This document shows, one piece after another, positions 51,822 to 63,700 of a DNA stretch of 64,000 nucleotides (the first letter of the stretch is position 1; every line of letters starts with the position of its first letter). The position numbers and the translations under genes were made by a program. The notes beneath the pieces were generated by a model. That model was not told the origin of the DNA, did not search any database, and saw only the letters and a list, made by a program, of their open reading frames with translations. The stretch is from Albugo candida (Eukaryota > Oomycota > Peronosporomycetes > Albuginales > Albuginaceae): NCBI GenBank assembly GCA_905220665.1, contig CAJNAR010000194.1, positions 32,529 to 96,528 on the forward strand. Direction: 5' to 3'.

Positions 51822-53705
51822 TCACCGAAACAGCTGGGGCAGTTGGCGTCGAAGTGCCGTGGGCGAAAAGTCTACGATTCCGATCCTGACTAGATCCTGC
51901 AGATCACTCATATACCGAATGTGATGATGGATGGAACGTCCTCGCAGAAATGCTTTTTGGTCCTCGTGGATCAATTTCGGAAGCACCTGCTGAAGTCGGT
52001 ACGCGAGTACCTTCGACAGCACTTTCACATCCACGCATATCAAGGCAACAGGACGATAGTTGCCAGGATCAGCTCGGGATCCTTTTTTGTATAGCAACGT
52101 GATTGCTGAACTAGGTTGAGAACGCAGCAAAGAGCCTCGACGGGTTGGTGTTCGAAGAAAATTTGCAAACATTCACCAAAAACACTCGGAGCGAGTTGGT
52201 AGAATGCTGCCGGCAATCCATCCATTCCAGGTGACGAGTGTCCACGCATCCTTTTTATTGCTTCTTCCATCTCCAGTTTGGTTAATCGAGCGGACAAAAA
52301 GGATTCGTCAGGGCTGAACAATGTTTCTGTGATCGAGTGAAGCAATGTGTGTTGTTGTGTCGCGCATGGACGCAAAGGAAGTCCAGCTGAACTTTTTTGA
52401 TCTCCCATGATACCACCCCAGTGATCTGTGAGCTGAAGAGTGATATCAATAGGGTTCGTTGACACTTGCCCATTAGGAAGTAGAACTTCTTCCACGGGTA
52501 CATGATGACAGGTTGAGTTCACTGGTCGAAAGAAATGGCGAGTTGATTTTTCCATGCTCTTCAAGTGGTAATCGAACATGGAGTCTTGATTATACTTGGA
52601 CGAGCTCCTGACCCTGTCATGATAAGAGCGAAGAGCGTCTTCGTACATCTTTTTTTCTTGTTCTTGATTTGATTGTCGAAAAGATGCTGCAGCTTCGTCC
52701 AACTCAGCACGAGCGCGGGTGACATCCAAATCTTCCTGTCGACGAATCTTCTTTTGAACTTGCTGTAATAACTTTTTTGTCTGCTTCTTCCAATTCTCCC
52801 AGTCTGTTCCAGGATGAGAGGAAACACGAAGCTTTGCTAAGATACGATCCGCCTCCTCCTCGATCGCTTCTTTGATTACTGGATAGTCGAATAATGATAA
52901 AGGACATTTCCAATAACCACGACCTTGGAGTTGAGTTGAATTTGTGAACTTTACAACATGAGCCAGATGATCACCCGTGTGTGGGAGTGAAATGTATCTG
53001 GACTCCTTGTAAACTGACTGATAAAGAGGTTCCGACAAAAGGATGTAATCCAGCCGGTTTTTTCTGGGTTGGGGGCCAGTAAAGATACGTGCTTCAGGAT
53101 GATGTTGACGCCAAGCATCCAGCACACCCAAGTTGGAAAGCCATTCCAAACATGAGAGGCGACTTGTTTTGTGCCTATATACACCACTGTAGCAATCCAA
53201 CCTGGGACACAAGGCTGTGTTCAAATCGCCACAAACGATGTGCGTTGCGCTGTGTCAAAAGATCCCGTTTTGATGTTGATCGAAAAATGTTTTGCGTTCC
53301 GCTGGATTCACCGGAGCATAAACGTTATGGATATATACTCGAGCTCCAAGGATCGCCAAACGTACAACCAAATATCGGTCGGGTACGGAGACAGAGGTAA
53401 GAGCTTGTGCAGAGACAGATCCGGGAAAATCGTGACGAAGAATTGTCATAACCCCGTTTACTCGTTCTCGAACGGGATGAGAGTGAAGACTATTCGAGTC
53501 ACTGACAAAAAGATGATGTCGGAATGTGGAAGCCAAGTGAAACTGAAAAGTCTCCAGGTGGTGACGGTCGCAAAAATGAGTTTCTTGTACGCAAAAAATA
53601 GCGTATTTCGATAGTGTGTGTTGTATCAATAGATGACCATTCTTTTTGATTCCGTTTGTATTAACGGAAAGAATTGTTTTATTTGTTCACGAAAGAATGT
53701 CCGTT
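51822..53705 (-). pseudogene. LINE ORF2 (endonuclease + partial reverse transcriptase), broken
   Basis: Begins at about 53,705 with NKTILSVNTNGIKKNGHLLI, the L1-type endonuclease start, then KYAIFCVQETHF (catalytic QETH). The frame continues past a TGA at 53,255-53,257 into CGDLNTAL (the GDxN motif) and RLDYILLSE, then a coiled linker and HSSPGMDGLPAAFYQLA of the RT. Near 52,130 coding shifts frame and continues GNYRPVALICVDVKVLSKVL with LIHEDQKAFLRGRSI (RT motifs 1-2). It breaks off after about 51,890; the YxDD motif and C-terminal domain are absent. Not functional. Confidence 0.85.
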
Positions 53706-54469
53706 GAGCTGCCCTTAGTATTAAACTGAAAGGAGTCCAACGACGATTTTTTTAACTCCGTCTTCCTCCTTCAGTTGTAGTATGGAAGCTTCGTCGGTAA
53801 GAAGAAGGGTCGACGACTGTAACTGCACCAAGTCATCGAAAATTGAACTCTCCCACTTTGCGTCAAACCACTCGCTGAGACAAAGTGTACCCAGCGGTGA
53901 GCGCAAAATAGGCAACAACACATTCGTGTGAAGTAGACGACAGTGGTGAGTTGGAATCCACAACACCGGCTAGCCAGTAACGTACTGGATCTAGTGGTCG
54001 CTATAATATATTGTTGGTGCCGTGCACATCAACATTATCTCGAAGAACGAGACGGAGTATGTTGCTCGTGTCAATGCTTCCACTTCCACTGATGTAATCC
54101 ACCAGTTGTCCACCGTTTCAAGCATATTTTTCCGAACGGCCGAAACGGAACCACCGACTTGCTTTGACCATTTTTTGTTGAACGTGGTATCCGAGTTCGG
54201 CTCGGATGCTGCAAGTATACTAGGTGTGTATTCGAACCACTTGCTCCAAGCATGGGTCATTCGACCATGCTACGATTTATCACTCCATGCAGTGCAATAG
54301 GATGGTCCATGGCAAAGTGAAGAATGCTGTCTCCGTTGGAGGTGAATCCAACATGTTTGCTTGCTTTGGCCACATGAACATCCTCTTTCAATAAAGTATC
54401 CGGTCTAGGGGGAGTTTGAGCTGTTTTCAAATCAGGTCATATTTTCGACTTTCATCTAGTCTCAAACTT

Positions 54470-56278
54470 TCAAATCGGGGAATTGATTATATTGTGTTGG
54501 ATCAGGAAGTCCACCACCTCTGCCACTCGAGTAGGACGATCGTCCTTTTCGATCCGGGTGTGGTTTTTCTTCATGAAATGAGACGCTTCTTTGGAATCAG
54601 CCAGATCATTTTTAACCACGAGCTTGGATGGTACAATCTGGTACCTCTTTCCAAAGTCGGCTTTCGTTGTTACGTCGATTTTCACAAAATCCACGTCGAC
54701 CGAGCCAAGCACATTAAAGTAATTGCTTGTAGCAAAACCTTCCAACGATTTTGGAGGGGGATTGCTTAGTAGAGTCTGAAAGCGATCCAGCGAGCGATTG
54801 CGCTTGTTGCGTGGTCGAACTGGAGTCCACGTATCTTCAGTAGACTTTGACGATGCTTTTTCTGCAAGTTTTCGTTCATTGTCGTTGACATCCGGAACAG
54901 CAGAAGGAATATCCTGTTGGGATGGATCCGAGTTGGGTAGTTCGGAAACGTTTCCATCAGCGACGTCTCGAACAGAAGAGACTTTACGAGCTGGAAGCTT
55001 GTTTGTGGGACTTTGTTCAGACACTTCAGGCATGGTTACGTTGATGCTGTCTGGTTTTTGTGTCGGTCGTGACTTCACGGGCTGACTTTCAGCCGATGAA
55101 GCCGATTTGGTTTTTTGTTGCCGATTCGGTTGAGGAGTGTTCACCGGCAGCAGTAAGCAGTGCGGACTGCGCTGACTCATCCTCAACCGATCAACCGGGA
55201 GGGGAGAAGCTTTTCCTCGAGCCAAGTAGTATATCCCCTCGATACATATTTGCTCACACACTTTGCCGCCAAGATTGAGCTGCTCAGGACAGCTTGTGCC
55301 GCAAAAGTACACTCTCCAAGTCGACATGGACAGTCTTTTGGAAGCCACTGCTTCGCGAAAATTCTCATACAGAACATCGCAACCAAGACGATGCAATGCC
55401 GACGCAAGTTTTAGAGTGGACATTTCCGGTCCAATTCCGAAAATATCCAAAAAAAATCGTGAACCGAGAATATCAAATTCGCGGAAGGAGTAGCTGTTAC
55501 CGAGAATCCTTACTTTTTCATTGGCCAATCTCTGGCAGACTTCCTCTTCGGTAATAAGTAGTCTCAAATTACCACCAGGTAATTTTGCCAATTGGCCAAT
55601 TTTTCCAGCTTCAAAAAGCTCGTCGACTATCACATTACCATGATCTCGAACAAAAGATTGCAAAATGTGCGCTGGTGGGGTTCGAACCAGCGCTTGTCCA
55701 GTCTCCAATACAACCGAGAATTTGGCGCTCGGTAATACGAAAGGTTTGGCTGCAGTTAAGTGAGCAGACAAAACCTCCCAACTTGGACAGCCCTCTTCGA
55801 ACAGCTTTTCAATTGCGCGTAGATCCGACGCTAAAGGCTTGGGCATTTCAACCTTCCAGGTTGCTTTTTTAGCCGCTTTATCCTTGCGGATTTCCTCATG
55901 ACCCTTCAGGATATCTGCGAGACTGGGCCGATTACCGGTTTTCTTTCCTTGCTCAACCGGTTTCCGAGGTGCTGACGGCAACGCGTCATCCACCTCCATT
56001 GCGACCGGCTGATTGGCAGGAATTGGAATGGGAGAGAGAGGTGTCTCAATCTCCATATCGGCCTCTGATTGGCCAATTACCACGTCAGCCGGTAAAGGGT
56101 TGGACAGGATAGGTGAGGACGTGGGCGCATCCTTTACAGGTAACGGGTCACTAACGGACGAGTTACGAGGAGACAAGTTACCCACATCCGGTGATGTAAG
56201 GGACAAGTTGTTAGGATACGGGTGGTCAGCATCCGGTGAGGTGACGGTAGGAAGGCTTGAGATGTCGATAGAAACCAT
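54470..56278 (-). CDS. LINE ORF1 protein (602 aa), frame intact
   Basis: Continuous frame of 602 residues, rich in serine, proline and aspartate at both ends. The middle (about residues 170-340) is a compact region (LASDLRAIEKLFEEGCPSWE; NLRLLITEEEVCQRLANEKV; STWRVYFCGT) with the feel of an RRM-like nucleic-acid-binding fold, but no CCHC knuckle. It lies upstream of the endonuclease-RT frame on the same strand, so it is assigned as ORF1p by position. The 840 bases to ORF2 hold further minus-strand protein-like pieces (54,260-53,991 and 53,966-53,721). An open 1.8-kb frame beside a ruined ORF2 suggests moderately recent activity, or chance survival. Confidence 0.75.
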   Translation of the reverse strand: MVSIDISSLPTVTSPDADHPYPNNLSLTSPDVGNLSPRNSSVSDPLPVKDAPTSSPILSNPLPADVVIGQSEADMEIETPLSPIPIPANQPVAMEVDDALPSAPRKPVEQGKKTGNRPSLADILKGHEEIRKDKAAKKATWKVEMPKPLASDLRAIEKLFEEGCPSWEVLSAHLTAAKPFVLPSAKFSVVLETGQALVRTPPAHILQSFVRDHGNVIVDELFEAGKIGQLAKLPGGNLRLLITEEEVCQRLANEKVRILGNSYSFREFDILGSRFFLDIFGIGPEMSTLKLASALHRLGCDVLYENFREAVASKRLSMSTWRVYFCGTSCPEQLNLGGKVCEQICIEGIYYLARGKASPLPVDRLRMSQRSPHCLLLPVNTPQPNRQQKTKSASSAESQPVKSRPTQKPDSINVTMPEVSEQSPTNKLPARKVSSVRDVADGNVSELPNSDPSQQDIPSAVPDVNDNERKLAEKASSKSTEDTWTPVRPRNKRNRSLDRFQTLLSNPPPKSLEGFATSNYFNVLGSVDVDFVKIDVTTKADFGKRYQIVPSKLVVKNDLADSKEASHFMKKNHTRIEKDDRPTRVAEVVDFLIQHNIINSPI

Positions 56279-56429
56279 TATCTTCGACAGGGTTGAAAGT
56301 TTGTTGTATTCTGTTTGGCAGGTACGCAGCAGCTGGCAAATAGAGAAGTCTCTATGGTGAGCATAACCAGCCTTTTGAGCACTTTAGATAAACTTTGGAA
56401 AGTAAGATATATTAAATGTAGGAGGTCCT

Positions 56430-57705
56430 TAGTTCACTTTATTAGCTAGTCTAAGCCTTCTCGTACTAAACGCCCACAGCCACTAATTTATTGTCCAATA
56501 GCTGAAAGTTGATTAGCCTGATGTGTTCCACACTGGTTCAGGGACATCAGCTTCAATACTCCCCCTGGACGATAAATTCTTGATGTTGGACTTAATCAGA
56601 AGTTGTTCAAATTTCTTCATCGGCACTGGCTTGGTCAGAAAATCAGCCAACTGAAACTTGGTGTCAATGTATTGAAGCTTGATCTTTTTGGCCTTTATTT
56701 GTTCACGGACAAAATGGTACCTTATGTCGATATGTTTCGCTCGACTCTGGTATCCATCGTTGTTGGCAATTGCAATTGCACTTTGGTTGTGACCACTGAA
56801 TCATCGATCCTCACCTTTAAGTCTGATAATAAACTTTTGACCCACATGACTTCCTGTATGCATAATGAGATAGCAATGTACTCAGCTTCGGCTGTGCTGA
56901 GAGCCGCACTCTGCTGTAGTTTTGATTTGAATATCACTGGAGAGTTGTTTATCATCACCATTATACCGGAGGTCGATCTTAAAAAAATAAAATTATTAAA
57001 AAATAATTTATTATTTTTCATTCTCCCATCGCATCTTCGGCTGTTTTCCTTGTCTCCTTGTCGCTTGCCGAATCCGCATCACTGTAAGCACTGACTTCGA
57101 TATTTCCTGGCATAGCCTCATAGCATATTCCTTTCATTGCGGTTGATTTCAGGTAACGCAAAACACGGATTGCTGCATTCCAGTGTTGTTCACTTGGTTG
57201 CTCCAGGTGTCGACTGAGCTGGCAAACCGTGAAAGCAATATCTGGTCTTGTGCCCGTTGCGATGTACAGAAGAGAGCCGACAAGTGAGCGATATGGTCGA
57301 TTTTCCATTCTCAAATCTTTTTCTTCTGATTTCGTTAAGAAAAGCCCCGGATCATTTGGATTATACACTGACTTCGCGTTTACTTGGTTGAACTTCTCGA
57401 CCATTCTCCGTATGCAAGCTCCTTGACTGATCTTGATTTGTCGCAGTTCTTGTTTGTATTCCACTTCAATACCAAGGATAAATCGCACCTTTCCCAGAAT
57501 CGACTAAAGTGACTCGAAAGTTCGTTTGCAACTTTCTTGACCGAGTCGATGGTTTTGGCTCCGATCAGCATGTCATCGACATAAAATGTGACATAAAACC
57601 ATGACTTGGAATCTTTGCCCACAAACATACATGAGTCTGATGGACATTTTGAAAACCCCATCTGAGCAAAAACAGTTGATATTGTCTTGAACCAAGTCAC
57701 AGTAG
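56430..57705 (-). mobile_element. Second Ty1/copia fragment (3' pol plus probable LTR start)
   Basis: Minus-strand pieces of a different copia pol: FYVTFYVDDMLIGAKTIDSV (RT catalytic YVDD), ENRPYRSLVGSLLYIATGTR with PDIAFTVCQLSRHLEQPSEQ, SGIMVMINNSPVIFKSKLQQ with SAALSTAEAEYIAISLC (RNase H), then RAKHIDIRYHFVREQIKAKK and QLADFLTKPVPMKKFEQLL. At least two frameshifts separate them. A purine tract (TCCAGGGGGAG on the minus strand, about 56,559-56,569) marks the LTR junction. A 40-bp pure A/T insertion lies inside RNase H near 56,978-57,018. The 5' side is cut off where satellite sequence starts at about 57,706. It is not the same family as the element at 43 kb. Confidence 0.9.
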
Positions 57706-60700
57706 TGTCTATAAATCTAAAACTCATGAATGAACTATTTTTTTTGATCACAGGAAGTTGTACAAGAACATAAGACTGGTATGCTTCTCGGAATCAAAAG
57801 ACTGCAATACATACCGTAGCCAGCAGGAACCTTACAAAAAAATGGCTAAAAATGTGCGGATGTGTAGTTTAGTTATCAGTTTCGACTGGTGAATTGGATG
57901 TTCTGCTGCATTTACGACCATAGCAATAAAAGCACACTTTCGCAATCGATCACGTTTAATTCATTATTTTTGTGCGAACACGTGAGTTTTCTAAGATTGG
58001 AGTAGCGTCTTTTCTTTCTGGTTCTGTGTCTATAAGGCTTAAACTCATGAATGAACTATTTCTTTTGATCACAGGAAGTTGTACAAGAGCATACGACTGG
58101 TATGCTTCTCAGAATTAAAAGACTGCAATATATACCGTAGCCAGCAGGAACATTAAAAAAAAGGCTAAAAATGTGCGGATATGTAGTTTAGTTATCAGTT
58201 TCGACTGGTGAATAGGATGTTCTGCTGCATTTAAACCATAGAATTAAAAGCACACTTTCGCAATCGATCACGTTTAATTCATTAGTTTTGTGCGAACACG
58301 TGAGTTTTCTAAGATTGGAGTAGCCTCTTTTCTGTTTTGGTTCTGTGTCTATAAGACTAAAACTCATGAATGAACTATTTCTTTTGATCACAGGAAGTTG
58401 TACAAGAACATACGACTGGTATGCTTCTCAGAATTAAAAGACTGCAATATATACCGTAGCCAGCAGGAACATTACAAAAAAATGGCTAAAAATGTGCGGA
58501 TATGTAGTTTAGTTATCAGTTTCGACTGGTGAATTGGATGTTCTGCTGCATTTACGACCATAGCATTAAAAGCACACTTTCGCAATCGATCACGTTTAAT
58601 TCATTATTTTTGTGCGAACACGTGAGTTTTCTAAGATTGGAGTAGCCTCTTTTCTGTTTTGGTTCTGTGTCTATAAGACTTAAACTCATGAATGAACTAT
58701 TTCTTTTGATCACAGGAAGTTGTACAAGAGCATACGACTGGTATGCTTCTCAGAATTAAAAGACTGCAATACATACCGTAGCCAGCAGGAACATTACAAA
58801 AAAATGGCTAAAAATGTGCGGATATGTAGTTTAGTTATCAGTTTCGACTGGTGAATTGGATGTTCTGCTGCATTTACGACCATAGCATTAAAAGCACACT
58901 TTCGCAATCGATCACGTTTAATTCATTAGTTTTGTGCGGACACGTGAGTTCTCTAAGATTGAATAGCCTCTTTTCTGTTTTGGTTCTGTGTCTATACTCA
59001 TGAATGAACTATTTCTTTTGATCACAGGAAGTTGTACAAGAACATACGACTGGTATGCTTCTCGGAATCAAAAGACTGCAATACATACCGTAGCCAGCAG
59101 GAACATTACAAAAAAATGGCTAAAAATGTGCGGATATGTAGTTTAGTTATCAGTTTCGACTGGTGAATTGGATGTTCTGCTGCATTTACGACCATAGCAT
59201 TAAAAGCACACATTTGCAATCAGTCACGTTTAATTCATTATTTTTGTGAGAATGAATGAACTATTTCTTTCGATCACAGGAAGTTGTACAAGAAGATACG
59301 ACTGGTAAGCTTCTCAGAATCAAAAGGCTGCAATAAATACCGTAGCCAGCAGGAACATTACAAAAAAATGGCTAAAAATGTGCGGATATGTAGTTTAGTT
59401 ATCAGTTTCGACTGGTGAATTGGATGTTCTGCTGCATTTACGACCGTAGCATTAAAAGCACACTTTCGAAATCGATCACGTTTAATTCAATATTTTTGTG
59501 CGAACACGTGAGTTTTCTAAGATTGGAGTAGCGTCTTTCCTTTCTGGTTCTGTGTCTATAAGGCTAAACTCATGAATGAACTATTTCTTTTGATCACAGG
59601 AAGTTGTACAAGAGCATACGACTGGTATGCTTCTCAGAATTAAAAGACTGCAATATATACCGTAGCCAGCAGGAACATTACAAAAAAAGGCTAAAAATGT
59701 GCGGATATGTAGTTTAGTTATCAGTTTCGACTGGTGAATTGGATGTTCTGCTGCATTTACGACCATAGCATTAAAAGCACACTTTCGCAATCGATCACGT
59801 TTAATTCATTAGTTTTGTGCGGACACGTGAGTTCTCTAAGATTGGAGTAGCCTCTTTTCTGTTTTGGTTCTGCGTCTATAAGGCTTAAACTCATGAATGA
59901 ACTATTCCTTTTGATCACAGGAAGTTGTACAAGAAGATACGACTGGTAAGCTTCTCAGAATCAAAAGGCTGCAATACATACCGTAGCCAGCAGGAACATT
60001 ACAAAAAAATGGCTAAAAATGTGCGGATATGTAGTTTAGTTATCAGTTTCGACGGGTGAATTGGATGTTCTGCTGCATTTACGACCGTAGCATTAAAAGC
60101 ACACTTTCGAAATCGATCACGTTTAATTCATTATTTTTGTGCGAACACGTGAGTTTTCTAAGATTGGAGTAGCGTCTTTTCTTTCTGGTTCTGTGTCTAT
60201 AAGGCTTAAACTCATGAATGAACTATTTCTTTTGATCACAGGAAGTTGTACAAGAGCATACGACTGGTATGCTTCTCAGAATCAAAAGGCTGCAATACAT
60301 ACCGTAGCCAGCAGGAACATTAAAAAAAATGGCTAAAAATGTGCGGATATGTAGTTTAGTTATCAGTTTCGACTGGTGAATAGGATGTTCTGCTGCATTT
60401 AAACCATAGCATTAAAAGCACACTTTCGCAATCGATCACGTTTAATTCATTAGTTTTGTGCGAACACGTGAGTTCTCTAAGATTGGAGTAGCGTCTTTTC
60501 TTTCTGGTTCTGTGTCTTTAAGACTAAAACTCATGAATGAACTATTTCTTTTGATCACAGGAAGTTGTACAAGAGCATACGACTGGTATGCTTCTCAGAA
60601 TCAAAAGACTGCAATACATACCGTAGCCAGCAGGAACCTTACAAAAAAATGGCTAAAAATGGGCTCATATGTAGTTTAGTTACAAGTTTCGACTGGTGAA

Positions 60701-63700
60701 TTGGATTTACTGTTGCATTTACGACCATAGCATTAAAAGCACACATTTGCAATCAGTCACGTTTAATTCATTATTTTTGTGAGAATGAATGAACTATTTC
60801 TTTCGATCACAGGAAGTTGTACAAGAAGATACGACTGGTAAGCTTCTCAGAATCAAAAGGCTGCAATACATACCGTAGCAAGCAGGAACATTACAAAAAA
60901 ATGGCTAAAAATGTGCAGATTTGTAGTTTAGTTAGCAGTTTCGACTGGTGAATTGGATGTTCTGCTGCATTTACGACCATAGAATTAAAAGCACACTTTC
61001 GCAATCGATCACGTTTAATTCATTATTTTTGTGCGAACACGTGAGTTTTCTAAGATTGGAGTAGCCTCTTTTCTGTTTTGGTTCTGTGTCTATAAGGCCT
61101 AAACTCATGAATGAACTATTTCTTTTGATCAGAGGAAGTTGTACAAGAGCATAAGACTGGTATGCTTCTCAGAATCAAAAGGCTGCAATACATACCGTAG
61201 CCAGCAGGAACATTACAAAAAAATGGCTAAAAATGTGCGGATATGTAGTTTAGTTAGCAGTTTCGACTGGTGAATTGGATGTTCTGCTGCATTAACGACC
61301 ATAGAATTAAAAGCACACTTTCGCAATCGATCACGTTTAATTCATTATTTTTGTGCGAACACGTGAGTTTTCTAAGATTGGAGTAGCGTCTTTTCTGTTT
61401 TGGTTCTGTGTCTATAAGACTTAAACTCATGAATGAACTATTTCTTTTGATCACAGGAAGTTGTACAAGAGCATACGACTGGTATGCTTCTCAGAATTAA
61501 AAGACTGTAGCCAGCAGGAACCTTACAAAAAAATGGCTAAAAATGGGCTCATATGTAGTTTAGTTACAAGTTTCGACTGGTGAATTGGATTTACTGTTGC
61601 ATTTACGACCATAGCATTAAAAGCACACATTTGCAATCAGTCACGTTTAATTCATTATTTTTGAGAGAATGAATGAACTATTTCTTTCGATCACAGGAAG
61701 TTGTACAAGAAGATACGACTGGTAAGCTTCTCAGAATCAAAAGGCTGCAATACATACCGTAGCCAGCAGGAACATTACAAAAAAATGGCTAAAAATGTGC
61801 GGATATGTAGTTTAGTTATCAGTTTCGACTGGTGAACTGGATGTTCTGCTGCATTTACGACCGTAGCATTAAAAGCACACTTTCGAAATCGATCACGTTT
61901 AATTCAATATTTTTGTGCGAACACGTGAGTTTTCTAAGATTGGAGTAGCGTCTTTCCTTTCTGGTTCTGTGTCTATAAGGCTCAAACTCATGAATGAACT
62001 ATTTCTTTTGATCACAGGAAGTTGTACAAGAGCATACGACTGGTATGCTTCTCAGAATTAAAAGACTGCAATATATACCGTAGCCAGCAGGAACATTAAA
62101 AAAAAGGCTAAAAATGTGCGGATATGTAGTTTAGTTATCAGTTTCGACTGGTGAATTGGATTTACTGTTGCATTTACGACCATAGCATTAAAAGCACACT
62201 TTTGCAATCAATCACGTTTAATTCAATATTTTTGTGCGAACACGTGAGTTTCTAAGATTGAAGTACCGTCTTTTCTGTTTTGGTTCTGTGTCTATCAGGC
62301 TTAAACTCATGAATGAACTATTTCTTTTGATCAGAGGATGTTGTACAAGAGCATACGACTGGTATGCTTCTCAGAATCAAAAGACTGCAATACATACCGT
62401 AGCCAGCAGGAACCTTACAAAAAAATGGCTAAAAATGTGCGGATGTGTAGTTTAGTTATCAGTTTCGACTGGTGAATTGGATGTTCTGCTGCATTTACGA
62501 CCATAGCAATAAAAGCACACTTTCGCAATCGATCACGTTTAATTCATTATTTTTGTGCGAACACGTGGGTTTTCTAAGATTGGAGTAGCGTCTTTTCTTT
62601 CTGGTTCTGTGTCTATAAGGCTTAAACTCATGAATGAACTATTTCTTTTGATCACAGGAAGTTGTACAAGAGCATACGACTGGTATGCTTCTCAGAATTA
62701 AAAGACTGCAATATATACCGTAGCCAGCAGGAACATTAAAAAAAAGGCTAAAAATGTGCGGATATGTAGTTTAGTTATCAGTTTCGACTGGTGAATAGGA
62801 TGTTCTGCTGCATTTAAACCATAGCATTAAAAGCACACTTTCGCAATCGATCACGTTTAATTCATTAGTTTTGTGCGGACACGTGAGTTCTCTAAGATTG
62901 GAGTAGCCTCTTTTCTGTTTTGGTTCTGTGTCTATAAGACTTAAACTCATGAATGAACTATTTCTTTTGATCACAGGAAGTTGTACAAGAACATAAGACT
63001 GGTATGCTTCTCGGAATCAAAAGACTGCAATACATACCGTAGCCAGCAGGAACCTTACAAAAAAAATGGCTAAAAATGTGCGGATATGTAGTTTAGTTAT
63101 CAGTTTCGACTGGTGAATTGGATGTTCTGCTGCATTTACGACCATAGCATTAAAAGCACACATTTGCAATCAGTCACGTTTAATTCATTATTTTTGTGAG
63201 AATGAATGAACTATTTCTTTCGATCACAGGAAGTTGTACAAGAAGATACGACTGGTAAGCTTCTCAGAATCAAAAGGCTGCAATAAATACCGTAGCCAGC
63301 AGGAACATTACAAAAAAATGGCTAAAAATGTGCGGATATGTAGTTTAGTTATCAGTTTCGACTGGTGAATTGGATGTTCTGCTGCATTTACGACCGTAGC
63401 ATTAAAAGCACACTTTCGAAATCGATCACGTTTAATTCAATATTTTTGTGCGAACACGTGAGTTTTCTAAGATTGGAGTAGCGTCTTTCCTTTCTGGTTC
63501 TGTGTCTATAAGGCTTAAACTCATGAATGAACTATTTCTTTTGATCACAGGAAGTTGTACAAGAGCATACGACTGGTATGCTTCTCAGAATTAAAAGACT
63601 GCAATATATACCGTAGCCAGCAGGAACATTAAAAAAAAGGCTAAAAATGTGCGGATATGTAGTTTAGTTATCAGTTTCGACTGGTGAATAGGATGTTCTG

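Larger units (their letters stand above)
51822..56278 (-). mobile_element. LINE-like non-LTR retrotransposon, 3' end missing
   Basis: On the minus strand an ORF1 (56278-54470) is followed by an ORF2 with an endonuclease and the start of an L1-type reverse transcriptase; sequence stops resembling the element before the RT catalytic YxDD region. The 5' part is therefore present and the 3' part lost, the opposite of the usual 5' truncation, so a later deletion or rearrangement is likely. Confidence 0.85.
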
